A stretch of DNA of 64,000 nt. Source: Chamaesiphon sp041738715 (lineage in GTDB: Bacteria > Cyanobacteriota > Cyanobacteriia > Cyanobacteriales > Chamaesiphonaceae). Position 1 is the stretch's first letter, and each line of letters opens with the position of its first letter. Shown here piece after piece: positions 55,425 to 63,642 of this stretch. Position numbers and translations under genes: made by a program. The notes under the pieces were generated by a model. The model saw only the letters and a program-made list of their open reading frames with translations. It made no database searches and was not told the DNA's origin. The DNA lies in the NCBI GenBank assembly GCA_041738715.1, contig JBGSPI010000099.1, positions 1 to 64,000 on the forward strand, written 5' to 3'.

Positions 55425-55548
55425 AGATGCAAATCCAGGCGTTGCTGATTTGAGGTATGATTCCCTTCTTCGCGAACTGCCTTATACCCCAAGCCTAAAG
55501 CCTCAAAACTTTTCATACCCTGATTCAGCAACGCCAGATGCAAATCCA
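55425..55548. mobile_element. MITE-like element flanked by 13-bp direct repeats
   Basis: AGATGCAAATCCA occurs at 55425-55437 and again at 55536-55548. Between them, GGCGTTGCTGATTTGAGG... at 55438 and ...CTGATTCAGCAACGCC ending at 55535 form terminal inverted repeats of about 23 bases with small mismatches. The 98-base interior encodes no transposase. The direct repeats look like a target-site duplication. It lies between nadA and the ATP-grasp gene, where both promoters must be. Confidence 0.8.
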
Positions 55549-55674
55549 TTACGATTGTTTGACCGATCGGTAAACTGCCGGATAAGGGGCATAGAATGGG
55601 GTTGAGGACGTGAAAAAGATCGCCCTCATTGGAGCATCTTTACCTGCTCTCGCCAATGGAGATCGATCCCCAGA

Positions 55675-57237
55675 ATGGTTGCTGATACTGCTCTGTCCAC
55701 ACACCCTGAGTTTCAAAAATTGCAGTCCCGGCTGCAAACTCATTGGCACAGCTTAGATTCCTTTACCGACAGCGATAGTGATATTTTAGTCGTGCCGTCG
55801 CTCAGTTTAGATCGACAGGAACTACTCAAGGTGGAAGGGGTCAACCATTATGAGGAGCGACTGTTATTTTCGCTGATGCGGTTGTGGAATCCGCGCACTC
55901 GATTGATCTATGTGACATCTCAACCACTCCCGCCGATTACGATCGATTATTACCTCCAACTGTTGCCAGGAATTCCCTTTTCTCATGCACGGGAACGGCT
56001 ACTGTTACTCTCGACACACGATGCTTCACTCCAACCCCTGACCCAAAAAATTCTCGATCGACCGCGCTTACTCAACCGCATTAACCAAGCATTACGACCC
56101 GATCGATCGATGATGATCTGCTACAATTCTACGCCGATCGAACGCGACCTTGCGCTGAAATTAAATACTCCACTCTATGCCCTTGACCCCGATCTGCTAT
56201 ACTGGGGCACGAAAGCTGGCAGTCGGCAGATTTTCGCGGAATGTGGTGTGCCCCATCCCGATGGGAGTGAGTTAGTATTTAACGATCGAGATTTAGCTGA
56301 AGCTGCGGCGGAGTTGTGGGCGAGACAACCCCACCTTCAGCGGTTAGTTGTCAAGCTCAATGAGGGCTTTTCGGGTGAAGGGAATGCCCTGCTAGATTTA
56401 CGCCCGCTCGGTTATCCTACCAGCCACCGAGAACGCACTCAATCGATCGATCTGGCTTTTTCATCCCTTCGGTTTCAGGGTCATCATGAAAATTGGACAA
56501 GCTTTCAGCCCAAAATTGTCCATCTCGGCGCGATCGTCGAGGCTTTTGTCGAAGGAGTTAAAAAACAGTCTCCTAGCGTTCAGGGGCGGATTACACCCGC
56601 AGGGACAGTCGAGATCCTCTCCACCCACGATCAGATTTTGGGTGGTGCAGATGGACAAATATTTTTAGGTTGTCAGTTCCCAGCGGCGGATGGTTATCGC
56701 CGTCAAATCCAGGATTTAGGGTTAGAAATTGGCAAAAATCTGGCAGCGAAGGGGGCAATGGAACGGTTTGGTGTCGATTTTATCGCCGTACCCCAAGCTG
56801 ATGGTAATTGGGATTTACAGGCGATCGAAATCAATTTGCGCAAGGGTGGTACAACTCATCCCTTCATGACGCTAAAGTTTCTGACTAATGGGCACTATCA
56901 ATTTGCGGATGGTTTATTTTACAGTCAACAGGGCAAACCAAAATACTATGTTGCTTCAGATAATCTCCAAAAGCCCCACTATCGCGGGCTACTCCCCAAC
57001 GATCTAATGGATATTATCGCCCATCATCGGTTGCATTTCGACACTAGCACCGAGACGGGGACGGTATTTCATCTGATGGGCTGTCTCTCGGAGTTCGGCA
57101 AAGTTGGACTCACGAGTATTGGTAATTCATTAGCCCAAGCCCAAGAAATTTACCAACGGGTTGAGGATATTTTAGATCGAGAAACCCAATTCCCCGATCT
57201 TCAGCCTACCGCACCGATCGCCTGGAAATGTCGCTAG
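55675..57237 (+). CDS. PGM1-type peptide ligase-like ATP-grasp protein
   Basis: The 520-residue protein resembles the ATP-grasp family typified by the pheganomycin ligase PGM1. FSLMRLWNPRTRLIYVTSQP opens it. VVKLNEGFSGEGNALLDLR is the ATP-grasp nucleotide loop. IEAFVEGVKKQSPSVQGRI and AIEINLRKGGTTHPFMTLKF supply the metal-binding Glu and Asn. PGM1 joins an amino-acid-like moiety to a peptide. In cyanobacteria such genes usually stand alone and have no known substrate. No peptide precursor gene is visible nearby. It is divergent from nadA. Confidence 0.82.
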   Translation: MVADTALSTHPEFQKLQSRLQTHWHSLDSFTDSDSDILVVPSLSLDRQELLKVEGVNHYEERLLFSLMRLWNPRTRLIYVTSQPLPPITIDYYLQLLPGIPFSHARERLLLLSTHDASLQPLTQKILDRPRLLNRINQALRPDRSMMICYNSTPIERDLALKLNTPLYALDPDLLYWGTKAGSRQIFAECGVPHPDGSELVFNDRDLAEAAAELWARQPHLQRLVVKLNEGFSGEGNALLDLRPLGYPTSHRERTQSIDLAFSSLRFQGHHENWTSFQPKIVHLGAIVEAFVEGVKKQSPSVQGRITPAGTVEILSTHDQILGGADGQIFLGCQFPAADGYRRQIQDLGLEIGKNLAAKGAMERFGVDFIAVPQADGNWDLQAIEINLRKGGTTHPFMTLKFLTNGHYQFADGLFYSQQGKPKYYVASDNLQKPHYRGLLPNDLMDIIAHHRLHFDTSTETGTVFHLMGCLSEFGKVGLTSIGNSLAQAQEIYQRVEDILDRETQFPDLQPTAPIAWKCR

Positions 57238-57286
57238 AGGGTAGAGGGTAGAGAGTACCCCTGTTAAAGTGAATTTTTGTACTAAT

Positions 57287-57317
57287 CGACCGCCGCTAGG
57301 CGGCGCGCAAGCTTCGA
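57287..57317. repeat. Palindromic interspersed repeat, copy 2
   Basis: CGACCGCCGCTAGGCGGCGC followed by GCAAGCTTCGA is the inverted counterpart of 17546-17579, with about three mismatches in 32 positions. Confidence 0.7.
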
Positions 57318-57479
57318 CAAACTTGTGCCTTTAGAGTCATAGCTCCAAATTTGCGCCCAGGGGAGGGTGGATGCACAATCAATTATGATTAACACTAGCC
57401 AGACCCTACCCCGCAGCCATCAGGAGAAAACAATGCACAAGCCACAAAGTAAAAACAACCAAAATACGCAGGGGAGTTT

Positions 57480-57532
57480 GAGGGGCGGCGTTCCGCCCCT
57501 CAACGGGGGGTCTGGGGGTCGGAACCCCCAGA
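57480..57532. repeat. Double hairpin repeat (GGGGCGG...CCGCCCC and CTGGGGGT...ACCCCCAG)
   Basis: AGGGGCGGCGTTCCGCCCCT at 57481-57500 and CTGGGGGTCGGAACCCCCAG at 57512-57531 are two adjacent perfect palindromes with four-base loops. They lie about 55 bases beyond the leuA stop (minus) and 240 bases beyond the ATP-grasp gene. They could terminate both. The rest of 57238-57586 contains the palindromic repeat at 57287 and no convincing gene. Confidence 0.8.
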
Positions 57533-57586
57533 TCTCCGGTTCCACACACTATCAATCTCTGTAGTAAAGATACTTTTCTTAAAATT

Positions 57587-59197
57587 TTAGACAGGTTGCT
57601 TCATCGATGCTTCAGCTTCCTCCAGCTTGGTTTGAGCCGCATATAATCGGTTTAACGCATTGATATAAGCCTGCGCCGAGGCGACGACGATATCAGTATT
57701 TGCCGCATAACCAGAGTAAGTACGGTCGTGATATTTGAGGCGAATCGTCACTTCCCCGATAGCATCAATCCCCGCTGTCACCGATTGAACGGAAAATTCG
57801 ATTAATTGGTTGGGTACGTCAACGACACGGTTAATCGCCTTGTAGATGGCATCTACGGGACCAGTGCCAATCGCTGCATCGGTTAATTCTTCACCATTGG
57901 GCATTCTAATGGTAACAGTTGCCGTTGGTTGAGCGCGATCGCCGCAGGAGACTTGAACGTGTTCTAGGACAAAGATTTCGGGAGCTTGTTTGATTTCATC
58001 GTTAACGATCGCTTCTAAATCTCGATCCGTGATTTCTTTTTTCTTGTCAGCAACATCTTTAAAGCGTAAGAAGGCTTTATTTAAGTCGTTTTCGGATAGC
58101 TCCATGCCCAATTCTACCAGACGGGTGCGAAAGGCGTTCCGACCGGATAATTTACCCAAGACAATCAAGTTATCTGTCAACCCGATCGACTGAGCATCCA
58201 TGATCTCGTAGGTGAGCTTATTTTTCAAGACTCCATCTTGGTGGATACCTGATTCATGGGCGAAGGCATTGGCACCGACGATCGCTTTATTCGGTTGAAC
58301 GAGCATTCCCGTTAAACTAGAGACTAGGCGGGAGGTCTTATAGATTTGCCGAGTATCGACTTTGGTTAGTGGTTCTGTCGAATCAACGGGACGACCTAAA
58401 AATGGGTTGAAATACTGACGGCGGACGTGTAGAGCCATCACCAATTCTTCTAACGAAGCATTCCCCGCCCGTTCGCCAATCCCATTAATCGTACATTCTA
58501 ATTGGCGGGCACCATTTTTTACTGCTTCTAAAAAGTTAGCGACAGCTAATCCTAAATCATCGTGTCCGTGAACGGAAATAATTGCTCGATCGATATTGGG
58601 CACATTATCTTTAATCCCTTTAATTAATGCTCCAAATTCGGCTGGGGTCGTATAACCAACTGTATCGGGAATATTAACTGTCGTGGCTCCATTAGCGATC
58701 GCTCGTTCTAATACTTCATATAAAAATTCTGGATCAGAACGTCCGGCATCTTCAGGCGAGAATTCAATATCATTGACGAAAGATTTGGCATAAGCGACCA
58801 TTTCTCCGGCAATTTGCAAGACTTCTTTTCTCGTCTTCTTGAGTTTATATTCTAGGTGAATATCCGATGTGGCAATAAAGGTATGAATCCGATGTTTGGC
58901 AGCAGGTTTTAGGGCTTCGGCGGCTGCTTTAATATCTTTTTCGCTTGCCCGTGCCAAACCGCAAATAATTGGTCCAGAAGGTGTCCCGACTTTCTCGGCG
59001 ATCTGTTGTACTGCTTCAAAATCACCACGACTTGAGTAGGGGAAACCCGCTTCAATTACATCTACCCCTAACCGGGATAATTGCCGCGCAATTGTGAGTT
59101 TTTCATCAACATTTAATGTGGCACCTGGAGATTGTTCGCCATCTCGTAAGGTGGTATCGAAAATAATAACTCTGTCTGATTGTGGCTGTTGTGTCAT
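57587..59197 (-). CDS. leuA: 2-isopropylmalate synthase
   Basis: LeuA condenses acetyl-CoA with 2-ketoisovalerate, committing carbon to leucine. From the ATG at 59197 the protein has 536 residues. The DRE-TIM signature IIFDTTLRDGEQSPGATLN, the second motif GANAFAHESGIHQDGVLK and the metal-ligand segment ISVHGHDDLGLAVAN are present. The C-terminal LeuA regulatory domain (from about residue 400) is complete, so leucine feedback is likely. The longer frame to 59254 is not needed. The NYN gene lies upstream on the same strand. Confidence 0.95.
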   Translation of the reverse strand: MTQQPQSDRVIIFDTTLRDGEQSPGATLNVDEKLTIARQLSRLGVDVIEAGFPYSSRGDFEAVQQIAEKVGTPSGPIICGLARASEKDIKAAAEALKPAAKHRIHTFIATSDIHLEYKLKKTRKEVLQIAGEMVAYAKSFVNDIEFSPEDAGRSDPEFLYEVLERAIANGATTVNIPDTVGYTTPAEFGALIKGIKDNVPNIDRAIISVHGHDDLGLAVANFLEAVKNGARQLECTINGIGERAGNASLEELVMALHVRRQYFNPFLGRPVDSTEPLTKVDTRQIYKTSRLVSSLTGMLVQPNKAIVGANAFAHESGIHQDGVLKNKLTYEIMDAQSIGLTDNLIVLGKLSGRNAFRTRLVELGMELSENDLNKAFLRFKDVADKKKEITDRDLEAIVNDEIKQAPEIFVLEHVQVSCGDRAQPTATVTIRMPNGEELTDAAIGTGPVDAIYKAINRVVDVPNQLIEFSVQSVTAGIDAIGEVTIRLKYHDRTYSGYAANTDIVVASAQAYINALNRLYAAQTKLEEAEASMKQPV

Positions 59198-59407
59198 GGT
59201 GTTAAAGAAAGAAGAATAATGACCGGGAGAGTTATCCATCGATTTAAAGCCCACTGAATTAGCAAGTAAATCGATTTAGCATTTTAAGGTGACAGATTAT
59301 CTAAATTAGTTAAGATCGATCCGTCACCTAAATAAGCATCAGTAACCCAAGTAAATCGGACTCGATCATTATTCTGCTGGAAAGCTTTAACACTTGAATT
59401 GTTTCTC

Positions 59408-59929
59408 CTATAGGGAATCAACTTTTTCAATTCGATCGCGAATGTCATTAAGGTCGATATATCGGTCTGTGACATTTCGCAGTTCACGGGCGATCATCCC
59501 TTCGGTTGAGATCACGGTGATGTGGGTGTTCTTCGATCTCAGTAGCTCGATCGCTCGCTCAAAGTCACCATCGCCACTGAAAAGTACAACTCGATTGTAC
59601 TGATCTACAGTATTAAACATATCGACCACAATTTCAATATCCAAATTCGCTTTTTGGGAGTAGCGACCGGAAGTATCATCGTAATATTCTTTGAGGATCT
59701 TGGTGCGGACGGTGTAGCCGAGGCTGATTAGTGCATCTCGAAAACCTCGTTGGTCTTGGGTATCTTTCAGTCCAGTATACCAAAAAGCGTTAATCAGCAT
59801 TAACTCTGGTTCTTTGGTGAAATACTCCAACACGCGGCGAGGGTCAAAAAACCACCCATTTTTTTGTTGGGCATAAAACATATTATTACCGTCTACAAAG
59901 ATGGAGAGACGGTTAGCGGCAGAAAACAT
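59408..59929 (-). CDS. NYN-domain (LabA/DUF88-like) protein
   Basis: The 173-residue protein has the NYN/PIN-like nuclease fold of the LabA family. RLSIFVDGNNMFYAQQK supplies the first Asp, NLDIEIVVDMFNTVDQYNRV the second, and VVLFSGDGDFERAIELLRSK the third acidic site. These residues are intact, so RNA or DNA cleavage is possible but not shown for the family in cyanobacteria. In Synechococcus, LabA is involved in circadian output, and this may be a paralogue. leuA follows about 210 bases downstream. Confidence 0.9.
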   Translation of the reverse strand: MFSAANRLSIFVDGNNMFYAQQKNGWFFDPRRVLEYFTKEPELMLINAFWYTGLKDTQDQRGFRDALISLGYTVRTKILKEYYDDTSGRYSQKANLDIEIVVDMFNTVDQYNRVVLFSGDGDFERAIELLRSKNTHITVISTEGMIARELRNVTDRYIDLNDIRDRIEKVDSL

Positions 59930-60577
59930 TATAAGTAGTACCTAGTTATTTTTTATAAATTAAATTAATTCGACAAGTCTGGATTTATCGATACGTTTCG
60001 ATCGAGTAAATACTTTGATGCAAAAGTACAGGGCTAGAATTTACCTAGCCACAGATCCATGAACATGGAAAACATAACTATAAATTATGGATTACGTGCT
60101 ATGAATTATGAATTCGCATCTGGTTTGTCTTTTAGCGATATTGAGTCGTCGGGGTATTTCCCTGACGATGTACTAGTTAAATTTAAAGATATAGAGTTTG
60201 AGATAACACTATGTATCCGGCTACAAAGGTTTTGCTGTCTAAGATCATGGTCAATCTATTTGAGTGCCGATGCCGATGAATTATTGCCAAAGACATAGAT
60301 CGAGGTTTTATCTTTGCCTGAATTTTGGGAGTAAGTATTGGATAGTTAACATATTAATTTACGAGAATAATGTATATATGGTCTCCATTTTACCAAACTT
60401 CGAGTGTTTGGGCGAACGTTCTTTAATACCAAAAATACTACGTAAATTTACTTAAGGCTCAACCCCTAAAGCCTCACCCCTAAAGCCTCACCCCTAAAGC
60501 CTGAGTAGTTGGTGCAAGATGTACGAAATCTGGGCAATCTAAGCAAGAGAAATAGATCGAAATCACCTCATCGATTC
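59930..60577. other. Intergenic region with a short tandem repeat
   Basis: The stretch is AT-rich. A 14-base unit CCCCTAAAGCCTCA is repeated three times at 60463-60504, the last copy imperfect. Short frames exist (60059-60298 and 60264-60455), but neither has a usable ribosome-binding site or recognisable sequence. The pilT promoter must lie here. Confidence 0.55.
60463..60504. repeat. Three tandem copies of CCCCTAAAGCCTCA
   Basis: Three 14-base units in a row, immediately upstream of the long (TTG-started) form of the pilT frame. A related GGCTTTAGGGG lies after ispG near 12003. Confidence 0.85.
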
Positions 60578-61762
60578 ATGATAAATTCCCCTAACTTTGC
60601 GCCACCGCCACCACCACCAAATATTTCCAATCATCGTCCACCACCACCACCGCCAAATCTACCCACAGCCCCGCCCAAAATTGCCTATCCCTTACCCCCC
60701 GGACAACCCAGCATTGGTGAACTAGTCCAGGAAGCCTTTGATTCCGGTTATTCCGATGTTCATGTCGGCGTGGGGGAAATACCCAGGTTTCGCAATCGGG
60801 GGGAAATTGAAACGACTAATTATCCCGAAACCGACAAAGCAACATTCATGGCGTGGGTACATGAAATTCTCACCGAAGAAGAAATTCACACCTTTCAAAC
60901 AAATCTGGACTTTGATGGAGCGACTCAATACGACTTTGCCCGGGTGCGGATCAACCTATTTGATTCCCTCTACGGCTATGGGATGGTCATGCGGTTGATT
61001 CCGATGCGGATTGCCACGATTGAAGAATTACGTTTACCGCCAGTATTTACCGATGTCTGTCATTATCACAAGGGACTGATCCTGGTGACTGGACCCACAG
61101 GTTCGGGTAAATCGACAACGATGGCAGCGATGGTGGACTATATGAACAAGGAAATGCCACGTCATATTATCACGATCGAAGATCCGATCGAATTCATCCA
61201 TAAAAGCCAACGTTCGTTGATCAAGCATCGAGAGGTTGGTTCCAATACCCGCCAGTTTGATAATGCCCTCAAAGCTGCCTTACGGGAAGATCCTGATGTG
61301 ATTTTGGTAGGAGAAATGCGCGATCGAGAAACAGTCAATACTGCCCTCAAAGCCGCTCAAACTGGTCACTTAGTCATGGGTACACTCCATACCAACAGTG
61401 CCGTCGAAACCATCGAACGGATTCTCAATCTGTACAAACCAGAAGAACAAGCTGTAATGCGGATATCTTTGGCTGAATCCTTGGTTGGTGTGATAGCCCA
61501 AGGTTTGTGCCGGACGACTGATGGGAAGCGGGCCGCTTATCATGACATTTTGATCAATACCGAAACGGTTAAAGATTATATTCGGGACGGGAAATATGAT
61601 GATATCGGGCCGTTGATGGCTGACGGTGAGTTTGATGGGATGATCACGATGAATAAATCCCTATTTGCCCTCTATCAAGAGGGTCGAATCACCGAGGAAA
61701 CAGCCCTGGAACTGTCTCCAACACCAAATGAGATGGCGATGATGTTACGTGGGAAAGTTTAG
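60578..61762 (+). CDS. pilT: PilT-type pilus retraction ATPase
   Basis: From the ATG at 60578 the protein has 394 residues. It opens with a proline tract (APPPPPPNISN, then RPPPPPPNLP) before the PilT core. Walker A is VTGPTGSGKSTT, the Asp box is ITIEDPIEFIH and Walker B is PDVILVGEMRDRETVN. The His box is TGHLVMGTLHTNSAV. PilT hexamers depolymerise type IV pili for twitching and DNA uptake. The C-terminus (VKDYIRDGKYDDIGPLMADG) is less like PilT1, and it may be the PilT2-like paralogue that cyanobacteria also carry. A TTG at 60509 extends the frame by 23 residues. Confidence 0.93.
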   Translation: MINSPNFAPPPPPPNISNHRPPPPPPNLPTAPPKIAYPLPPGQPSIGELVQEAFDSGYSDVHVGVGEIPRFRNRGEIETTNYPETDKATFMAWVHEILTEEEIHTFQTNLDFDGATQYDFARVRINLFDSLYGYGMVMRLIPMRIATIEELRLPPVFTDVCHYHKGLILVTGPTGSGKSTTMAAMVDYMNKEMPRHIITIEDPIEFIHKSQRSLIKHREVGSNTRQFDNALKAALREDPDVILVGEMRDRETVNTALKAAQTGHLVMGTLHTNSAVETIERILNLYKPEEQAVMRISLAESLVGVIAQGLCRTTDGKRAAYHDILINTETVKDYIRDGKYDDIGPLMADGEFDGMITMNKSLFALYQEGRITEETALELSPTPNEMAMMLRGKV

Positions 61763-61795
61763 ATTTGGTGATTTGGTGTTAATCTCTCGGCGTTT

Positions 61796-61823
61796 GGGGT
61801 AAGGGCGATGAATTGCCCTACCC
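61796..61823. terminator. Hairpin GGGTAAGGGC...GCCCTACCC after pilT
   Basis: GGGTAAGGGCGATGAATTGC pairs with the following GCCCTACCC in a near-perfect inverted repeat with a six- to eight-base loop, about 35 bases after the pilT stop. The rest of 61763-62149 is AT-rich. An AGGAGGT-like stretch near 62104 is too far from the next ATG to be its ribosome-binding site. Confidence 0.6.
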
Positions 61824-62149
61824 TAAATTTCGATCCGATCGCCATCTGCAACAGCATTATAATTTTCGATGTGAATCTCATAGATTTATCCCAACAGAGA
61901 TAGTCGCACGGGAACAAAATTAATCTACTTTTGATCTCACTGTTTGCTAGTTGCAAATTAAATATTTTGTTCGGTTTCCCGACTCAGTAGTTATACTTAG
62001 AAAAGTATAAACCTATTATCCTAAAACATTCAAATCCATATATATCAACATCTTGACCGTCAAAAATATTTTGGGAACCTTTCAATGAATAGTTACGACT
62101 TAGGAGGTAAGAAAGCAAACAAAAACTTACCGATTTACCTCAACTAATT

Positions 62150-62737
62150 ATGAACTTCTCCATCAACCAAACAATCAAAACTATCGCTCTCTCTGCACTC
62201 GTTTTCGCCCCAGTATTTAGTGCCATTAATCCTGCTACTGCTGCTCCAAAATATACTAATCGAGTCATTTCTCAATCTTCTGTAATTATTTCTGCGCCTC
62301 AAGATATCGGTACTGATGCCAGTTATTTGGGTGCAGGTATCTCTGGCGGTTTAACTAGTGGTAATGCTCCAGGTGAACAAGCTAAGTCTGGAGGCAGTTT
62401 ATATGGCAGATATGCCATTCCTCAAAGCAAATTATCCGCCCGTGCTGGCGTAGTCTTTACCGATAAAATTAGCGCGGTAACTCCTAAACTCACCTATGAT
62501 ATCGGTGTCGGTTCTGGTACGAATATCTTTGTTGGGGCTGGATATAATTTCGTTAATGAGCAAACTGCTAGCACTCCACTCGGAAATAAAAGCGCGCCTG
62601 TTTTAAGTTTAGGTGCAGAAAGTCAATTGGCAAATAATGTCCTTATCTTTGGTTCCGCAGATCTTGGTTTGAATGCTTACCAAAACAGCAATAGTACCGC
62701 GATCGCACTACAAGGTGGTGCTGGTTTCCGATTCTAA
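62150..62737 (+). CDS. Secreted, outer-membrane-like protein, unknown function
   Basis: The 195-residue precursor has a clear signal peptide (TIALSALVFAPVFSAINPA) with likely cleavage after ATA or TAA near residue 33. The mature part is rich in Gly and Ser with alternating hydrophobic residues (SYLGAGISGGLTSGN, KLTYDIGVGSGTNIFVGAGY, NVLIFGSADLGLNAY) and ends GGAGFRF. A terminal Phe with beta-strand pattern is typical of small outer-membrane barrels. No named family is recognised. A good terminator follows. Confidence 0.72.
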   Translation: MNFSINQTIKTIALSALVFAPVFSAINPATAAPKYTNRVISQSSVIISAPQDIGTDASYLGAGISGGLTSGNAPGEQAKSGGSLYGRYAIPQSKLSARAGVVFTDKISAVTPKLTYDIGVGSGTNIFVGAGYNFVNEQTASTPLGNKSAPVLSLGAESQLANNVLIFGSADLGLNAYQNSNSTAIALQGGAGFRF

Positions 62738-62798
62738 TTTATTGATATTGGCTGTATCTACGGACTCTCTCTAGTTAATATTTCTCAGATCGGGTTTT

Positions 62799-62839
62799 AT
62801 CCCCAAATCATCGCTAAAATTAGCAATTGATTTGGGGAT
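62799..62839 (+). terminator. Rho-independent terminator
   Basis: ATCCCCAAATCA and TGATTTGGGGAT form a perfect 12-base-pair stem with a 17-base loop, followed by TTATTTAATT. It lies about 60 bases after the outer-membrane-like gene. Confidence 0.85.
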
Positions 62840-62943
62840 TTATTTAATTACAGATCATCTCCCGATCTGGGGTTATATCTGCAAAGTTTCTAGGTCATAA
62901 ACCACTCGCTGATGTGTCTAGCTCGCTTAATTTCAAGCGACAG

Positions 62944-63351
62944 CTAATTTTTATCTCCTTCAACTTTGAGTGGGGTATTGTCACTGCCGATTAGATTTTG
63001 ACCAACTCCTTTCGCTGCAAAGTAATTATTCAAAAATGTGCTAGCAAAAGATAAAGTGATTGGAGCCAAAATAAAAGCTAATAAACCACTCACACTAAAT
63101 CCGGGGACAAGAATCGAAGCAATCCACAAACAAAGACCATTTACTATCAATGAAAAACCACCTAAAGTGATAATCGTTAGTGGTAGAGAGAGCAGTGATA
63201 GAATCGGTCTGATCGAAGAATTAACTAAACCGATCGCGATCGCCGCAACGAATGCTGCTGGAAAATTATCGATGTTTACTCCCGGTACGATGATGTCAAC
63301 AACTAATAAACCCAATGCAGTTGCTAGTGTTGTTACTAAGTATCCAATCAT
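62944..63351 (-). CDS. Phage-holin family membrane protein (four TM)
   Basis: The 135-residue protein has four hydrophobic segments. LVTTLATALGLLVVDIIVPG, AAFVAAIAIGLVNSSIRPIL, LPLTIITLGGFSLIVNGLCL and LLAFILAPITLSFASTFL can be read. This is the pattern of the mycobacterial-type four-TM holin superfamily (PF04020), with the conserved NSSIRPIL motif. Despite the name, most bacterial members are not phage genes and their function is unknown. It lies just downstream of the Pmp3 gene on the same strand. Confidence 0.9.
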   Translation of the reverse strand: MIGYLVTTLATALGLLVVDIIVPGVNIDNFPAAFVAAIAIGLVNSSIRPILSLLSLPLTIITLGGFSLIVNGLCLWIASILVPGFSVSGLLAFILAPITLSFASTFLNNYFAAKGVGQNLIGSDNTPLKVEGDKN

Positions 63352-63408
63352 TTCTTCAACTCCCTATCTAGTATATAAAACGTTATTCCACATGAAGATC
63401 GATCGTCA

Positions 63409-63582
63409 TTAACCTGCTTGTTCTTCATGCTTGGATATCGCCCAAACTGCATGAATACTGCCAGGAACCCAACCTAATAAGGTGAGGCCAATATTAATAA
63501 ATAGAGTTGGACCAATGCCGTATGTCAAGAAAACACCAAGCGGGGGGAGGAAAATTCCTAAAACAATTTGAGTTAAACTCAT
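63409..63582 (-). CDS. Pmp3/YqaE-family membrane peptide
   Basis: A 57-residue protein starting MSLTQIVLGIFLPPLGVFLT and continuing GIGPTLFINIGLTLLGWVPG then IHAVWAI. These are the two transmembrane helices and the conserved LPPLGV and LLGWVPG(S/L)IHA motifs of the Pmp3/YqaE/stress-induced peptide family. Members respond to salt, cold or membrane-potential stress in plants, yeast and bacteria. It is about 60 bases upstream of the holin-like gene in the same orientation, suggesting a small membrane-stress operon. The ORF is intact but short enough to be missed by length filters. Confidence 0.93.
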   Translation of the reverse strand: MSLTQIVLGIFLPPLGVFLTYGIGPTLFINIGLTLLGWVPGSIHAVWAISKHEEQAG

Positions 63583-63642
63583 GACTATTATTCCTTGTTA
63601 ATTAAACTGTAAAATTACCGATCACTACTGACTCACCGAAAT

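Noticed and set aside
57367..57564. 65-codon frame between the ATP-grasp gene and leuA
   Set aside because: It runs through the twin hairpins, has low-complexity Gly and Pro sequence and no ribosome-binding site.
59284..59487. 67-codon minus frame between leuA and the NYN gene
   Set aside because: It overlaps the NYN gene's 3' end in another frame and resembles nothing known.
60059..60298. 79-codon frame in the NYN-pilT gap
   Set aside because: No family resemblance, an odd composition with Cys-rich end and no ribosome-binding site. It could be a decayed gene but cannot be supported.
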